Assembly (NCBI GenBank): GCA_030605515.1
Contig: JAUWIE010000051.1
Coordinates: 1 to 15,093, forward strand
Direction: 5' to 3'
Source of the DNA: Thermoplasmatota archaeon
GTDB lineage: Archaea > Thermoplasmatota > E2 > DHVEG-1
Length of the DNA stretch: 15,093 nucleotides
Each line of letters starts with the position of its first letter. The first letter of the stretch is position 1. Made by a program: the position numbers and the translations under genes. The notes below the pieces were generated by a model. That model searched no databases and was not told the origin of the DNA. It was given only the letters and a program-made list of their open reading frames with translations. This document shows, in pieces, positions 6,414 to 13,731 of the stretch.

Positions 6414-7226
6414 TTGGAATTGGGTAAAGAAATCCTACCAAAAGTTGGAGTTATGGTTATAGTATTGTTTGTTTTTATAGGATTGAGTAGTATTCATGGT
6501 TTTTCTTCGCAAGTTCCAATTGAAAAAAGAATCGACAGGGTATTAGTGGCTAATCCTCAATTTATGGATTCAATTGATTGTTCTATGTGGATCGAGAATA
6601 TGACAGTTACACCGGGTGAAACATATACCATTCCTATTTATGGTGAATGGTTTTTTACAATATCAGCTTATCAAGTTTGTTTACAATTTAATAATAGTAT
6701 AGTTGAAATCATAGATGTCCGTTGGGCCACTACTATAGGTCATGATGCGTTTGTACAAGATTGGATTTTTCCATACCCTGATGTACTTTTAATTGGTGTT
6801 GCTTGGATGCCGGGAAGCTATAAATCTGCTGGATCTGGTATTTTGGTATTTTTGGATGTTAATATTTCTGAACAAATCCAACCAGGTGAAACCATTCTAG
6901 ACCTTAGTAATCTAGGAGGCATTCTTCATTTTGATTGTATATATGCAGATGAAGGATCAAATGTATTTTTTCCAGAATTATTCGATGGAACTCTATTCGT
7001 TTATCCTGGCTGTGGTGATATTGATGGCAATAGCAATGGTCCTGACATAGCTGACCTTGTATATCTAGTAGATTTTATGTTCCAAGGTGGACCACCACCT
7101 ATCCCCGATCCTTGTGTAGCAGATGTGAACGGAGATGGAAACGGACCTGATATAGCAGACCTAGTGTACCTTGTTGAATACATGTTTCAAGGAGGACCAC
7201 CTGTAGTAAATGATTGTTGTGGGTAA
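6414..7226 (+). CDS. Secreted protein with cohesin-like domain and C-terminal double dockerin
   Basis: A 270-residue extracellular protein. Residues about 10-32 form a signal peptide. Residues about 57-195 resemble a cohesin-type beta-sandwich: PGETYTIPIYG, then ISAYQVCLQFNNSIVEI, and a closing FDGTLFVYP strand. Residues 200-270 are a duplicated dockerin: GDIDGNSNGPDIADLVYLVD and ADVNGDGNGPDIADLVYLVE, each followed by MFQGGPP. The Ca-binding loops have one more residue than the canonical 12-residue loop. A cysteine precedes each loop and the chain ends in CC plus Gly. Start is TTG 6414 or TTG 6420. The next gene is a paralogue 11-15 bases downstream, so the two are probably co-transcribed. 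Having cohesin and dockerin on one chain is unusual. The cohesin assignment is from pattern only. Confidence 0.65.
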   Translation: MELGKEILPKVGVMVIVLFVFIGLSSIHGFSSQVPIEKRIDRVLVANPQFMDSIDCSMWIENMTVTPGETYTIPIYGEWFFTISAYQVCLQFNNSIVEIIDVRWATTIGHDAFVQDWIFPYPDVLLIGVAWMPGSYKSAGSGILVFLDVNISEQIQPGETILDLSNLGGILHFDCIYADEGSNVFFPELFDGTLFVYPGCGDIDGNSNGPDIADLVYLVDFMFQGGPPPIPDPCVADVNGDGNGPDIADLVYLVEYMFQGGPPVVNDCCG

Positions 7227-7240
7227 AAGAAGTGAATATG

Positions 7241-8057
7241 ATGTTAAAAAATAGTTTTATGAAAACAGGATTAATATTTCTTGTATTTATTTTATTTATA
7301 GGGCTGAGTAGTAATCATGGTTTTTCTTCACAAGTTCCAATTGAAAAAAGAATTGACAGGGTATTAGTTGCTAATCCTCAATTTATGGATTCAAGTGATT
7401 GTTCTATGTGGATTGATAATATGACGGTTCATCCTGGTGAAACGTATGATATTCCTGTTCATGGCTCATGGTCTTTTATCATATCTGCCTATCATATTGG
7501 GTTACACTATAATCCAGATATAATTGAAATTGTAGATGTTCAATGGGCAACTACTTGCGCTGAGGATGCATATGTCCGTCATTATATTATACCAACTCCA
7601 GGTGTACTCTCAATTTTAGTTGCTTACTTCCCTGGAGATTACCAACCTCCAAATTCAGGACCTCTTGCAAAAATAGTTTTACAAATAGCAGAAGATGCAG
7701 AATCAGGTGAATGCATATTGGATCTTGGAATATTTGGAGGAGATCCACCAGTAGAATGTGCTTATGCAAATGAATATTCTCAATTACATTACCCCGAGAT
7801 TTACGATGGAATATTAACTATCTTTAGGCCAGAATGTGGCGACGTCAATGGTGACGGAACAGGGCCTGATATAGCTGACCTTGTGTATCTAGTGGATTAT
7901 ATATGTTCCTAGGAGGAGACCACCGCCTATCCACGATCCATGTATAGCAGATGTGAATGGAGATGGCACTGGACCTGACATTGCTGACCTGGTGTACCTT
8001 GTTGATTACATGTTCCAAGGAGGACCACCAATTGTGGATAATTGCTGTGATCAATAG
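7241..8057 (+). pseudogene. Paralogous cohesin-like/dockerin secreted protein, frameshifted in the dockerin
   Basis: The start at ATG 7241 (or 7238) is followed by a signal peptide and a segment nearly identical to the preceding gene (HGFSSQVPIEKRIDRVLVAN onward). A cohesin-like domain (PGETYDIPVHG … YDGILTIF) comes next, then the first dockerin repeat. The frame breaks at a TAG (7910-7912). Compared with the paralogue there are two 2-nt insertions: AT in the TATATATG run (about 7899-7904) and GA in GGAGGAGACC (7916-7919). Past them the second repeat (ADVNGDGTGPDIADLVYLVD … PPIVDNCCDQ) is intact to the stop at 8055-8057. If translated as is, the protein ends after half a dockerin, at residue 232 counted from TTG 7214. 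Real mutation or sequence error are both possible. Confidence 0.65.
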
Positions 8058-8113
8058 AGACTTTTACCCTCTTACTTATTTTTTGTGACATATGCTTCAT
8101 TAATATTATTATT

Positions 8114-8128
8114 GCAAAATATTTAAAT
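8114..8128 (+). promoter_or_regulatory. BRE/TATA promoter of the beta-helix dockerin gene
   Basis: GCAAAATATTTAAAT reads as a BRE-like GCAAAA followed by a TATA box, predicting a start near 8150. AGGAGGA at 8163-8169 is a strong ribosome binding site for ATG 8179. This gene therefore has its own promoter, separate from the cohesin-dockerin pair. Confidence 0.55.
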
Positions 8129-8178
8129 TTGGTTACTGTATCTAGATATTAGGCTTATTTCCAGGAGGATAATAAAAA

Positions 8179-9669
8179 ATGCAAAAAAGATTATTTAAAG
8201 AACGGATAGCAATAGTGACAATAGCTTTGTTATTTGGAGCAAGTGTTATCTCTGCTATTAGTGGGAGTTGCATAGAAAATTCTATAAAAAAAGAAGGAAG
8301 AATAATCGTTAATTGTGAAAAAAATGAAGCTGTTGAAGTATGGGTCGATGATGATTATTATGATGGTGGTTATAATGATGGTCATACTTGGGGATATGAT
8401 GCGTTTAATAATATTCAAGAGGGAATAACTGCAGTAATAATAGGTGGAACAGTGCACGTTCTTAATGGAATTTATTATGAAAATATAGTTATAAACAAGG
8501 TAGTCAATTTAGTCGGTGAAGATAAAACAGGTACAGCTCTAGATGGTGGTGGAATCAACGATGTTGTTAGTATCACTGTTGATCAGGTGAATATTAGCGG
8601 ATTTACTGTGGTGAACAGTGGATCTAGTACTAATAATGCAGGCATTAACATCCTATCGTCAAATAATACAATTATGGACTGTGAGATATATATGAACTAT
8701 GGAGATGGAATCCGCCTTATTTCTTCTTCAGGAAATACAATTTCATACTGCAATGTATTTTCAAATGGTGATATATTCAACCCAAGAAGTGGTATTGTTT
8801 TATTCTCCAATTCAGAAAATAACATTATAACAAATTGTGATATTCAATATAATTCAGAGGGTATTGATATTGATCATTCCTCCAGTAATAATGTTATAAA
8901 TTGTACTATTTACTCAAATGTTTATAGAGGGATATACATCGATGTCAATTCAGAAAGTAATGTAATCACAAATAGTGATATGTCAAATAACGGATGGGGA
9001 ATCATTTTTTATGCATCATATAATACTGTTTCAGGGTGTATCATATCCAGCAATGATTATGGGATATGCACTTATGGTTCAAACAACACAATCAAAGGAT
9101 GTGATATATCAAACAATGATTATGGTATAAGTATCCATAGTTCATATAATACTATCAAAGAATGCGACATTTCATTTAATGATTATGGCATCTATGCCTA
9201 TTCATCTCATCATGATAACAATATATATCATAATAACTTTGTAGACAACACAGTTTATCAGGCCTATGATAGTGGTTCAAATATCTGGGATGATGATTGT
9301 TCATCTGGTGGTAATTATTGGTCTGATTTTGATGAGCCGGTTGAGGGGGCATATGATAACAACAGTGATGGAATTATTGATTTACCTTATAACATCTCAG
9401 GTGGAAGTAACCAGGATAAATGCCCATTATCTGCACCATGGATGCCATACTTATGCGGTGATCTAAACAATGACGATATTGTAAACATCGGAGATCTAAC
9501 ATACATAATCGCATACCTATATGGCGATGGGCTAGCACCAAGTCCATTATGTCTTGGAGATTTAAACAACGATGATGTTGTTAATATTGGAGATCTAACA
9601 TACATAATCGCATACTTATATGGTGGTGGACCAGCACCAGATCCAGATTGCTGTAATCCCCCATGGTAA
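8179..9669 (+). CDS. Secreted NosD-like parallel beta-helix protein with C-terminal double dockerin
   Basis: A 496-residue extracellular protein. Residues 1-30 form a signal peptide; a short region with VDDDYYDGG and YDAFNNIQEGI leads into a right-handed parallel beta-helix. About ten turns follow (about residues 130-375) of the type 'NNTIxxCxISxNDYGI', as in NosD/PbH1 proteins that bind or cleave polysaccharides. A NYWSDFDEP…DLPYNISGGSNQD cap follows, typical of archaeal NosD-like surface proteins. Residues 426-496 are a double dockerin with canonical 12-residue Ca loops (GDLNNDDIVNIGDL and GDLNNDDVVNIGDL). At DNA level the two repeats share an identical 27-base block (9490-9516 and 9589-9615), 99 bases apart. 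No catalytic residues can be assigned, so enzyme or binding protein remains open. Confidence 0.8.
   Translation: MQKRLFKERIAIVTIALLFGASVISAISGSCIENSIKKEGRIIVNCEKNEAVEVWVDDDYYDGGYNDGHTWGYDAFNNIQEGITAVIIGGTVHVLNGIYYENIVINKVVNLVGEDKTGTALDGGGINDVVSITVDQVNISGFTVVNSGSSTNNAGINILSSNNTIMDCEIYMNYGDGIRLISSSGNTISYCNVFSNGDIFNPRSGIVLFSNSENNIITNCDIQYNSEGIDIDHSSSNNVINCTIYSNVYRGIYIDVNSESNVITNSDMSNNGWGIIFYASYNTVSGCIISSNDYGICTYGSNNTIKGCDISNNDYGISIHSSYNTIKECDISFNDYGIYAYSSHHDNNIYHNNFVDNTVYQAYDSGSNIWDDDCSSGGNYWSDFDEPVEGAYDNNSDGIIDLPYNISGGSNQDKCPLSAPWMPYLCGDLNNDDIVNIGDLTYIIAYLYGDGLAPSPLCLGDLNNDDVVNIGDLTYIIAYLYGGGPAPDPDCCNPPW
9490..9615 (+). repeat. Direct repeat encoding the two dockerin halves
   Basis: Identical 27-base blocks at 9490-9516 and 9589-9615 sit exactly 99 bases (33 codons) apart, the dockerin repeat unit. 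Flanking codons differ mostly at silent positions, which points to a recent internal duplication or ongoing conversion between the halves. Confidence 0.7.
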
Positions 9670-9789
9670 TTTATAGAGATTACTAATAGTTTCCAACCTT
9701 CATTATTTCTTAGCATATCCAAGTGGGAAATCACCGACATTTATATCTAGTGTTGAACCATCTGGGCATCTAGGCCAAAACACCGATAG

Positions 9790-9796
9790 TTTTTTT
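9790..9796 (+). terminator. T7 tract after the beta-helix dockerin gene
   Basis: TTTTTTT about 120 bases after the stop of the dockerin gene, in the convergent gap before hypD. Archaeal transcription commonly ends at such T runs. On the opposite strand an AT-rich tract with a T5 run (complement of 9805-9809) could serve hypCD. Confidence 0.4.
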
Positions 9797-9835
9797 ATCA
9801 TATAAAAAGTATGAAATTCCATGATTTTGGATTTT

Positions 9836-10930
9836 TTAAATTTGCCCGAAGGGTTTTCTTGTATATCGATATTCTATATTGCAGCTTCCTTCTATACTAA
9901 CCATACATGGCCCAATAGGAGAATCCGGTTTGCATTTATTCCCAAATAAAGGGCACTCCTTAGGTGATAAAAGCCCTCGTAGCAGCTCACCACACTTACA
10001 ACCCTCGGGTTCCTTTAACTCCTTTCCTTCAAGCTCCTTTAAATCATCCTCAAATTTTTTCCGAGCATCATACACATCAAACTTACTACGAAGTATGAGA
10101 CCAGTTTTAGGAATAATAGGAAAACCACGCCATTTAATATCACCAGATTCAAAAACCTTATCGATCGCCTTTTTTGCTTTTACATTACCATCAGGATGAA
10201 CTGCACGAATATATTCATTCTCAACTATTGCTTTTCCATGTTGAATTTGCTTTACAAGCATCCATACGCTCATCAACAAATCAAGAGGTTCAAAACCAGC
10301 TATAACTTGCGGAACATGATAATCACGAGAAATAAACTCATAAGGACGAGTTCCAATTATAGTAGAAACATGTCCAGGTTCAATCAAACCATCAAGCTTA
10401 ACCTCACCCATATCAAGAAGTGCTTTTAATGCAAAAGGAACAGTACGATGACAACAAAGTATAGAAAAATTCTCAGGAGGGTTTTTCAAAAGAACAGCAG
10501 CAGTTGAAGGTGCAGTTGTTTCAAAACCAACTGCCATAAATACAACATCAAGATCCTTGTTTTTTTCAGCAATAGAAACAGCGTCTTCAACGCCATAAAC
10601 AGTTCGTACATCATAACCCTCAGTCCGCATACTCTGAAGTGACTGAGTTTCACCTGGAACATTGATCATATCGCCAAAAGAGGTAACTGTCTTTCCTTTT
10701 TTTGCAAGAAGCAGCATTTCCTCAATTTCTTTAGGTGTTGTAACACATACCGGGCAGCCAGGTCCTTGCCCTATTTCAACACCACACTCTTTAAGTAATA
10801 CATCAAGACCATGTTTAACAAGGGTATCCTGATGCGTTCCGCAAACATGCATAAATTTTAGATTTACATCAAATTCCTTAATCTTTGAGACAATTTCTTT
10901 AGCTAATTGTTTATCTTTAAGATAAAACAC
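9836..10930 (-). CDS. hypD: [NiFe]-hydrogenase maturation protein HypD
   Basis: HypD carries a [4Fe-4S] cluster and, with HypC, builds the Fe(CN)2CO unit from cyanide delivered by HypE/HypF. The 364-residue protein shows all the signatures: HVCGTHQDT (Cys30), GQGPGCPVCVT (Cys59, Cys62), MAVGFETTAP, and the cysteine-rich C-terminal cluster region (CKC, ECP, NKCKP, GPC, GSCN). Translation starts at GTG, sharing one base with the hypC stop (TAGTG), after a strong GGAGGAT. It is coupled to hypC and runs opposite to the hydrogenase operon, roughly 4 kb away from it. It appears intact. Confidence 0.96.
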   Translation of the reverse strand: MFYLKDKQLAKEIVSKIKEFDVNLKFMHVCGTHQDTLVKHGLDVLLKECGVEIGQGPGCPVCVTTPKEIEEMLLLAKKGKTVTSFGDMINVPGETQSLQSMRTEGYDVRTVYGVEDAVSIAEKNKDLDVVFMAVGFETTAPSTAAVLLKNPPENFSILCCHRTVPFALKALLDMGEVKLDGLIEPGHVSTIIGTRPYEFISRDYHVPQVIAGFEPLDLLMSVWMLVKQIQHGKAIVENEYIRAVHPDGNVKAKKAIDKVFESGDIKWRGFPIIPKTGLILRSKFDVYDARKKFEDDLKELEGKELKEPEGCKCGELLRGLLSPKECPLFGNKCKPDSPIGPCMVSIEGSCNIEYRYTRKPFGQI

Positions 10931-11163
10931 TAAGAATCCTCCTCATAAGAAAGCATCTCCCTAAAAAGATCAAGTGTTTCTTTTGCTTCTTTTTCGTCAA
11001 GAATCTGAATGGCAAAACCGGCATGAACAAGGATATAGTCACCAGTCTTTACGTCAACAAGAGTGATATTTGCAACACGTTTCGTACCATCACCATAGTC
11101 TACTGTTGCACGTTCCTTATCCTTTTTGATCTCGATGATTTTTCCTGGGATTGCTAAACACAT
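10930..11163 (-). CDS. hypC: Hydrogenase maturation chaperone HypC
   Basis: A 77-residue protein with the diagnostic N-terminus MCLAIPGK; the cysteine after the initiator Met binds iron during assembly. The fold continues through ATVDYGDGTKRVANITLVDV and GDYILVHAGFAIQILDE as in other HypC proteins. HypC shuttles the Fe(CN)2CO unit from HypD to the large-subunit precursor. There is no Shine-Dalgarno before the ATG. An AT-rich element (complement of 11187-11200) centred about 30 bases upstream suggests a leaderless transcript. The stop overlaps the hypD start by one base. Confidence 0.95.
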   Translation of the reverse strand: MCLAIPGKIIEIKKDKERATVDYGDGTKRVANITLVDVKTGDYILVHAGFAIQILDEKEAKETLDLFREMLSYEEDS

Positions 11164-11276
11164 GATAGTTTAAATATATAACAAGACAATAAATAATTTC
11201 GTACTAAAAATATAGTTAATAATTTAAAGAATAAGATGTATAAGCCCTATTATGCCACTTGGGGGTTGTAAGAACA
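11164..11276. promoter_or_regulatory. Divergent promoter region between hypC and the Tes-type gene
   Basis: This gap of about 110 bases must hold both promoters. For the minus strand, ATTATTTATTG (complement of 11187-11198 region) lies about 30 bases before the hypC ATG. For the plus strand, AAAAATATAGTT (about 11206-11217) could be the TATA box, giving a leader with GGGGG at 11261-11265 before ATG 11277. The assignments are by position and AT content only. Confidence 0.35.
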
Positions 11277-12800
11277 ATGAAAGAACTAAATAAAATCGAA
11301 TCAGTATGCCCTGCATGTTACCAGGAGGGAAAAGTACAAAAAATCGATGCTTCAATTATTGAGGATGATGGCAAAGTATGGATAATAAAGGAATGTGCTA
11401 AACATGGCTCTTTTAAAGATATATTCTTTAGTGATGCAGATATTTATAAGAAATGGATGAAGTATGAAGTAACCGGTACAGCTTCTCCAGATGTTAAAAC
11501 AAGTATATTCAATGAACCAGAGCTTTATTCAGAGCATAAATCCCAGAGTGTCCTTACAAATCTTTTAATTACTAATAGATGTAACTTACGCTGTAGCTAC
11601 TGTTTTATGAACGCTGGTGTATCAGGTAGAGTCTATGAGCCAACCCTTGAACAGATTAAGGAGTTAATGATTCAAGCTAGAAATGAACGACCAATGGGGT
11701 CAAAAGCCATTCAGATAACTGGTGGAGAACCTACAGTTAGAGATGATCTCTTTGATATCATAAGAATAGCAAAAGATGTTGGTTTTACACATATTCAGGT
11801 TAACACTAATGGATTAAAACTTGCTGATAGCGTTGAGTATTGCAAGCGTCTTAAAGATGAAAAAGTGAACACGATCTATATGAGTTTTGACGGTGTGACA
11901 AAGAAAACAAACCCATGGATCGATCAATGTAAAAAAGCAGTTGAAAACCTGAGAAAAGTAAATTTAAAAATTGTTTTAGTACCAGTATTAATCGGAGGTA
12001 AAAACCTCCATGAAACTGGTAAAATCGTTCGTTATGCCTTAGACAACATGGATATTATCCGCGGGGTTAACTTTCAACCAATTTCATTCTGCGGTAGAGT
12101 AACAAAAATAAAAGATGAAAAACGTAATCTTCAACGGGTTGACTATGTTCAGATGATGGAAGAAATTGAAAAAGAATTCAACGGTCAAATATCCCGAGAT
12201 GATTTTTACCCAGTTCCATTTGTATTTCCTATTTCAAAATTAATTGAGATGCTTAAAGGAGAAACTCAAGTGGAGTTCACCGCTCATCCCGGTTGTGGTG
12301 GTGCAACCTATGTTTTCTTTGAAGATGGAAAGCCATTGCCGGTTACACGTTTTATTGATGTTGAAGGATTACTGGAATTCGTTAAGAAACAAAGTAAGAA
12401 AAAAGGACCACTGAAAAAAATACGTGTTGCATCCGCATTCCTACAAAATCTTAACAAATTTGTCGACTCTGAAAAAGCTCCAAAAGGATTTGATTTAGTT
12501 AAAATATTAAAAGATGCAGCGATTGGTGGAAGCTATGATTCGCTTAGAGGATTTCATTATAAGAGCTTATTCCTTGGGTCTATGTGGTTCCAAGATGCAT
12601 GGAATCTTAATATTGATCGTCTGCAACGCTGCGTGATACATTATACAACTCTTGAGGGAATAGTTCCATTTTGCTCATATAACGGTCTTGGTTATGGTGA
12701 TAAAATACGAGAGAAACATTCCGTTCCAATTAAAAAATGGGAGGAACAAACAGGTAAAACGCTCAAAGAGGATTTACGAAAAGATGTCCCACTCACCTAA
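11277..12800 (+). CDS. tes: Radical SAM protein of the tetraether lipid synthase (Tes) family
   Basis: A 507-residue protein that by family joins the biphytanyl chain ends of archaeal diether lipids to form tetraethers, at the membrane. Numbering from ATG 11277, an N-terminal rubredoxin-like zinc/iron site (CPAC at Cys11/14; ECAKHG at Cys40) is followed by a DGKVWIIKEC strand. The radical SAM cluster motif is TNRCNLRCSYCF (Cys102/106/109), with ITGGEPTVRDDL as SAM-binding motif. The C-terminal block, SMWFQDAWNLNIDRLQRCVI with HY and PFCSYN, is the signature of the MJ0619/Tes family, whose extra cysteines hold auxiliary Fe-S clusters. ATG 11277 is preferred to TTG 11259 because the GGGGG site precedes it. 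It diverges from hypCD. Another substrate within this family cannot be excluded. Confidence 0.78.
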   Translation: MKELNKIESVCPACYQEGKVQKIDASIIEDDGKVWIIKECAKHGSFKDIFFSDADIYKKWMKYEVTGTASPDVKTSIFNEPELYSEHKSQSVLTNLLITNRCNLRCSYCFMNAGVSGRVYEPTLEQIKELMIQARNERPMGSKAIQITGGEPTVRDDLFDIIRIAKDVGFTHIQVNTNGLKLADSVEYCKRLKDEKVNTIYMSFDGVTKKTNPWIDQCKKAVENLRKVNLKIVLVPVLIGGKNLHETGKIVRYALDNMDIIRGVNFQPISFCGRVTKIKDEKRNLQRVDYVQMMEEIEKEFNGQISRDDFYPVPFVFPISKLIEMLKGETQVEFTAHPGCGGATYVFFEDGKPLPVTRFIDVEGLLEFVKKQSKKKGPLKKIRVASAFLQNLNKFVDSEKAPKGFDLVKILKDAAIGGSYDSLRGFHYKSLFLGSMWFQDAWNLNIDRLQRCVIHYTTLEGIVPFCSYNGLGYGDKIREKHSVPIKKWEEQTGKTLKEDLRKDVPLT

Positions 12801-12995
12801 AATCTTTAAATTCTCCTCTTAATCTCTTTTTTAGGTAGAGTGAATTTTTATTATGTTTTAAATCTTTTAATGAAACCGTTTTAATAGTTAAAATTCATGG
12901 TTATTTTTTTTACATAAAAAGGTTAAAGTATAGGAAAATATATATACTGTTAAATAATAAATATATTATTGATAACTTCGTAGAAGGGGGTTTAT
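12801..12995 (+). promoter_or_regulatory. Terminator tract and promoter between the Tes-type gene and the secreted protein gene
   Basis: A T6 run at 12827-12832 can end the upstream transcript. A TATA box, AAATATATATA (12936-12946), predicts transcription from near 12970, and AGGGGG at 12985-12990 precedes ATG 12996. The leader AGGGGGTTTATATG is identical to that at 777-790. Confidence 0.5.
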
Positions 12996-13625
12996 ATGAA
13001 AAAAATTAAAATATCAACCATAATGATAACTATAATGCTAATAAGTATATCAGCAGTTTCGATATCTGGAGAAGGAGTACTGGAGGGGAATATCGAAGTT
13101 GAAACCACGGAATATTTAGGTATAGTAAAACCAAAGATGAACCTCTCTGAAAATCAAAGCATTTCTTTAGATGTTTCTTATGTTAAAGATGATAATTCAA
13201 CAAATGCAACTGGAAGATATATGGTCAATGATACATTGATGATAAGCCTTAATATTACTGATAATTGTGGAAGAAATATTTTCCTTGTTCAAAGATCTAT
13301 TATTGTCGGAGTAATCATTTCAAGAAAATTCGCTGATATTACATTGTCACCGATATTACCAATAACCGGGCTTTTCAGAAGATTTTTTCCAGTTATTTCA
13401 ATTGTTCCAGCTACTGTAATTCCAGGATTACTTAATCGACAAAGAGATAATTATGTAAATATTACAATGAATTATGAGATCGACAATTCAACATTATCAG
13501 ATGGAGAGAATCTAACAATGAATATCTTTATTGTAGGGTTTTTACCCGGGGATGTCAACGGATTTGATATTTTACCAATTGTTGATTATAAACAAATTAA
13601 TCTAGCAGTGGAATATCAAGAATAA
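12996..13625 (+). CDS. Secreted, probably N-glycosylated protein of unknown function
   Basis: A 209-residue protein with an N-terminal signal peptide (MKKIKISTIMITIMLISISA then VS-ISGE as a likely cleavage area). The mature part is rich in Asn-X-Ser/Thr sequons (NQS, NST, NAT, NDT, two NIT, another NST, NLT), as expected for an archaeal surface or extracellular glycoprotein. A moderately hydrophobic middle (about residues 100-145) separates two strand-rich halves. The C-terminus ends …PGDVNGFDILPIVDYKQINL and a few more residues. It has no transmembrane anchor at the C-terminus and no sorting signal that I recognise. I cannot assign a family. It has its own promoter, and a T7 run at 13641-13647 follows. 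Confidence 0.65.
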   Translation: MKKIKISTIMITIMLISISAVSISGEGVLEGNIEVETTEYLGIVKPKMNLSENQSISLDVSYVKDDNSTNATGRYMVNDTLMISLNITDNCGRNIFLVQRSIIVGVIISRKFADITLSPILPITGLFRRFFPVISIVPATVIPGLLNRQRDNYVNITMNYEIDNSTLSDGENLTMNIFIVGFLPGDVNGFDILPIVDYKQINLAVEYQE

Positions 13626-13640
13626 TTACTCAATCTGGTA

Positions 13641-13647
13641 TTTTTTT
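13641..13647 (+). terminator. T7 tract after the secreted protein gene
   Basis: TTTTTTT lies 16 bases past the stop at 13623-13625, a plausible archaeal intrinsic terminator before the thioredoxin promoter. Confidence 0.45.
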
Positions 13648-13731
13648 CCTTATTTATCATGACCTGATAGAAATTTTTTAATGTCAACATAAATCTTTAT
13701 TAACGTCAATTTATTGCCTGTAAACATAAAT

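Noticed and set aside
7895..7922. Programmed ribosomal frameshift in the second cohesin-dockerin gene
   Set aside because: The disruption consists of two separate 2-nt insertions relative to the paralogue, with no slippery heptamer or obvious downstream pseudoknot, so mutation or sequence error is the simpler explanation.
8640..9240. CRISPR-like or tandem DNA repeats in the beta-helix gene
   Set aside because: The periodicity is that of degenerate 22-24-residue beta-helix turns in one continuous reading frame; there are no identical repeats with unique spacers.
9879..10429. Plus-strand open frames opposite hypD
   Set aside because: They are antisense to a fully conserved hypD and have no initiation signals or family features.
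11277..12800. Calling the radical SAM gene a MoaA or generic SPASM maturase
   Set aside because: The N-terminal CPAC…C site and the C-terminal DAWN…RCVIHY…PFCSYN block fit the Tes/MJ0619 family better than MoaA or peptide maturases.
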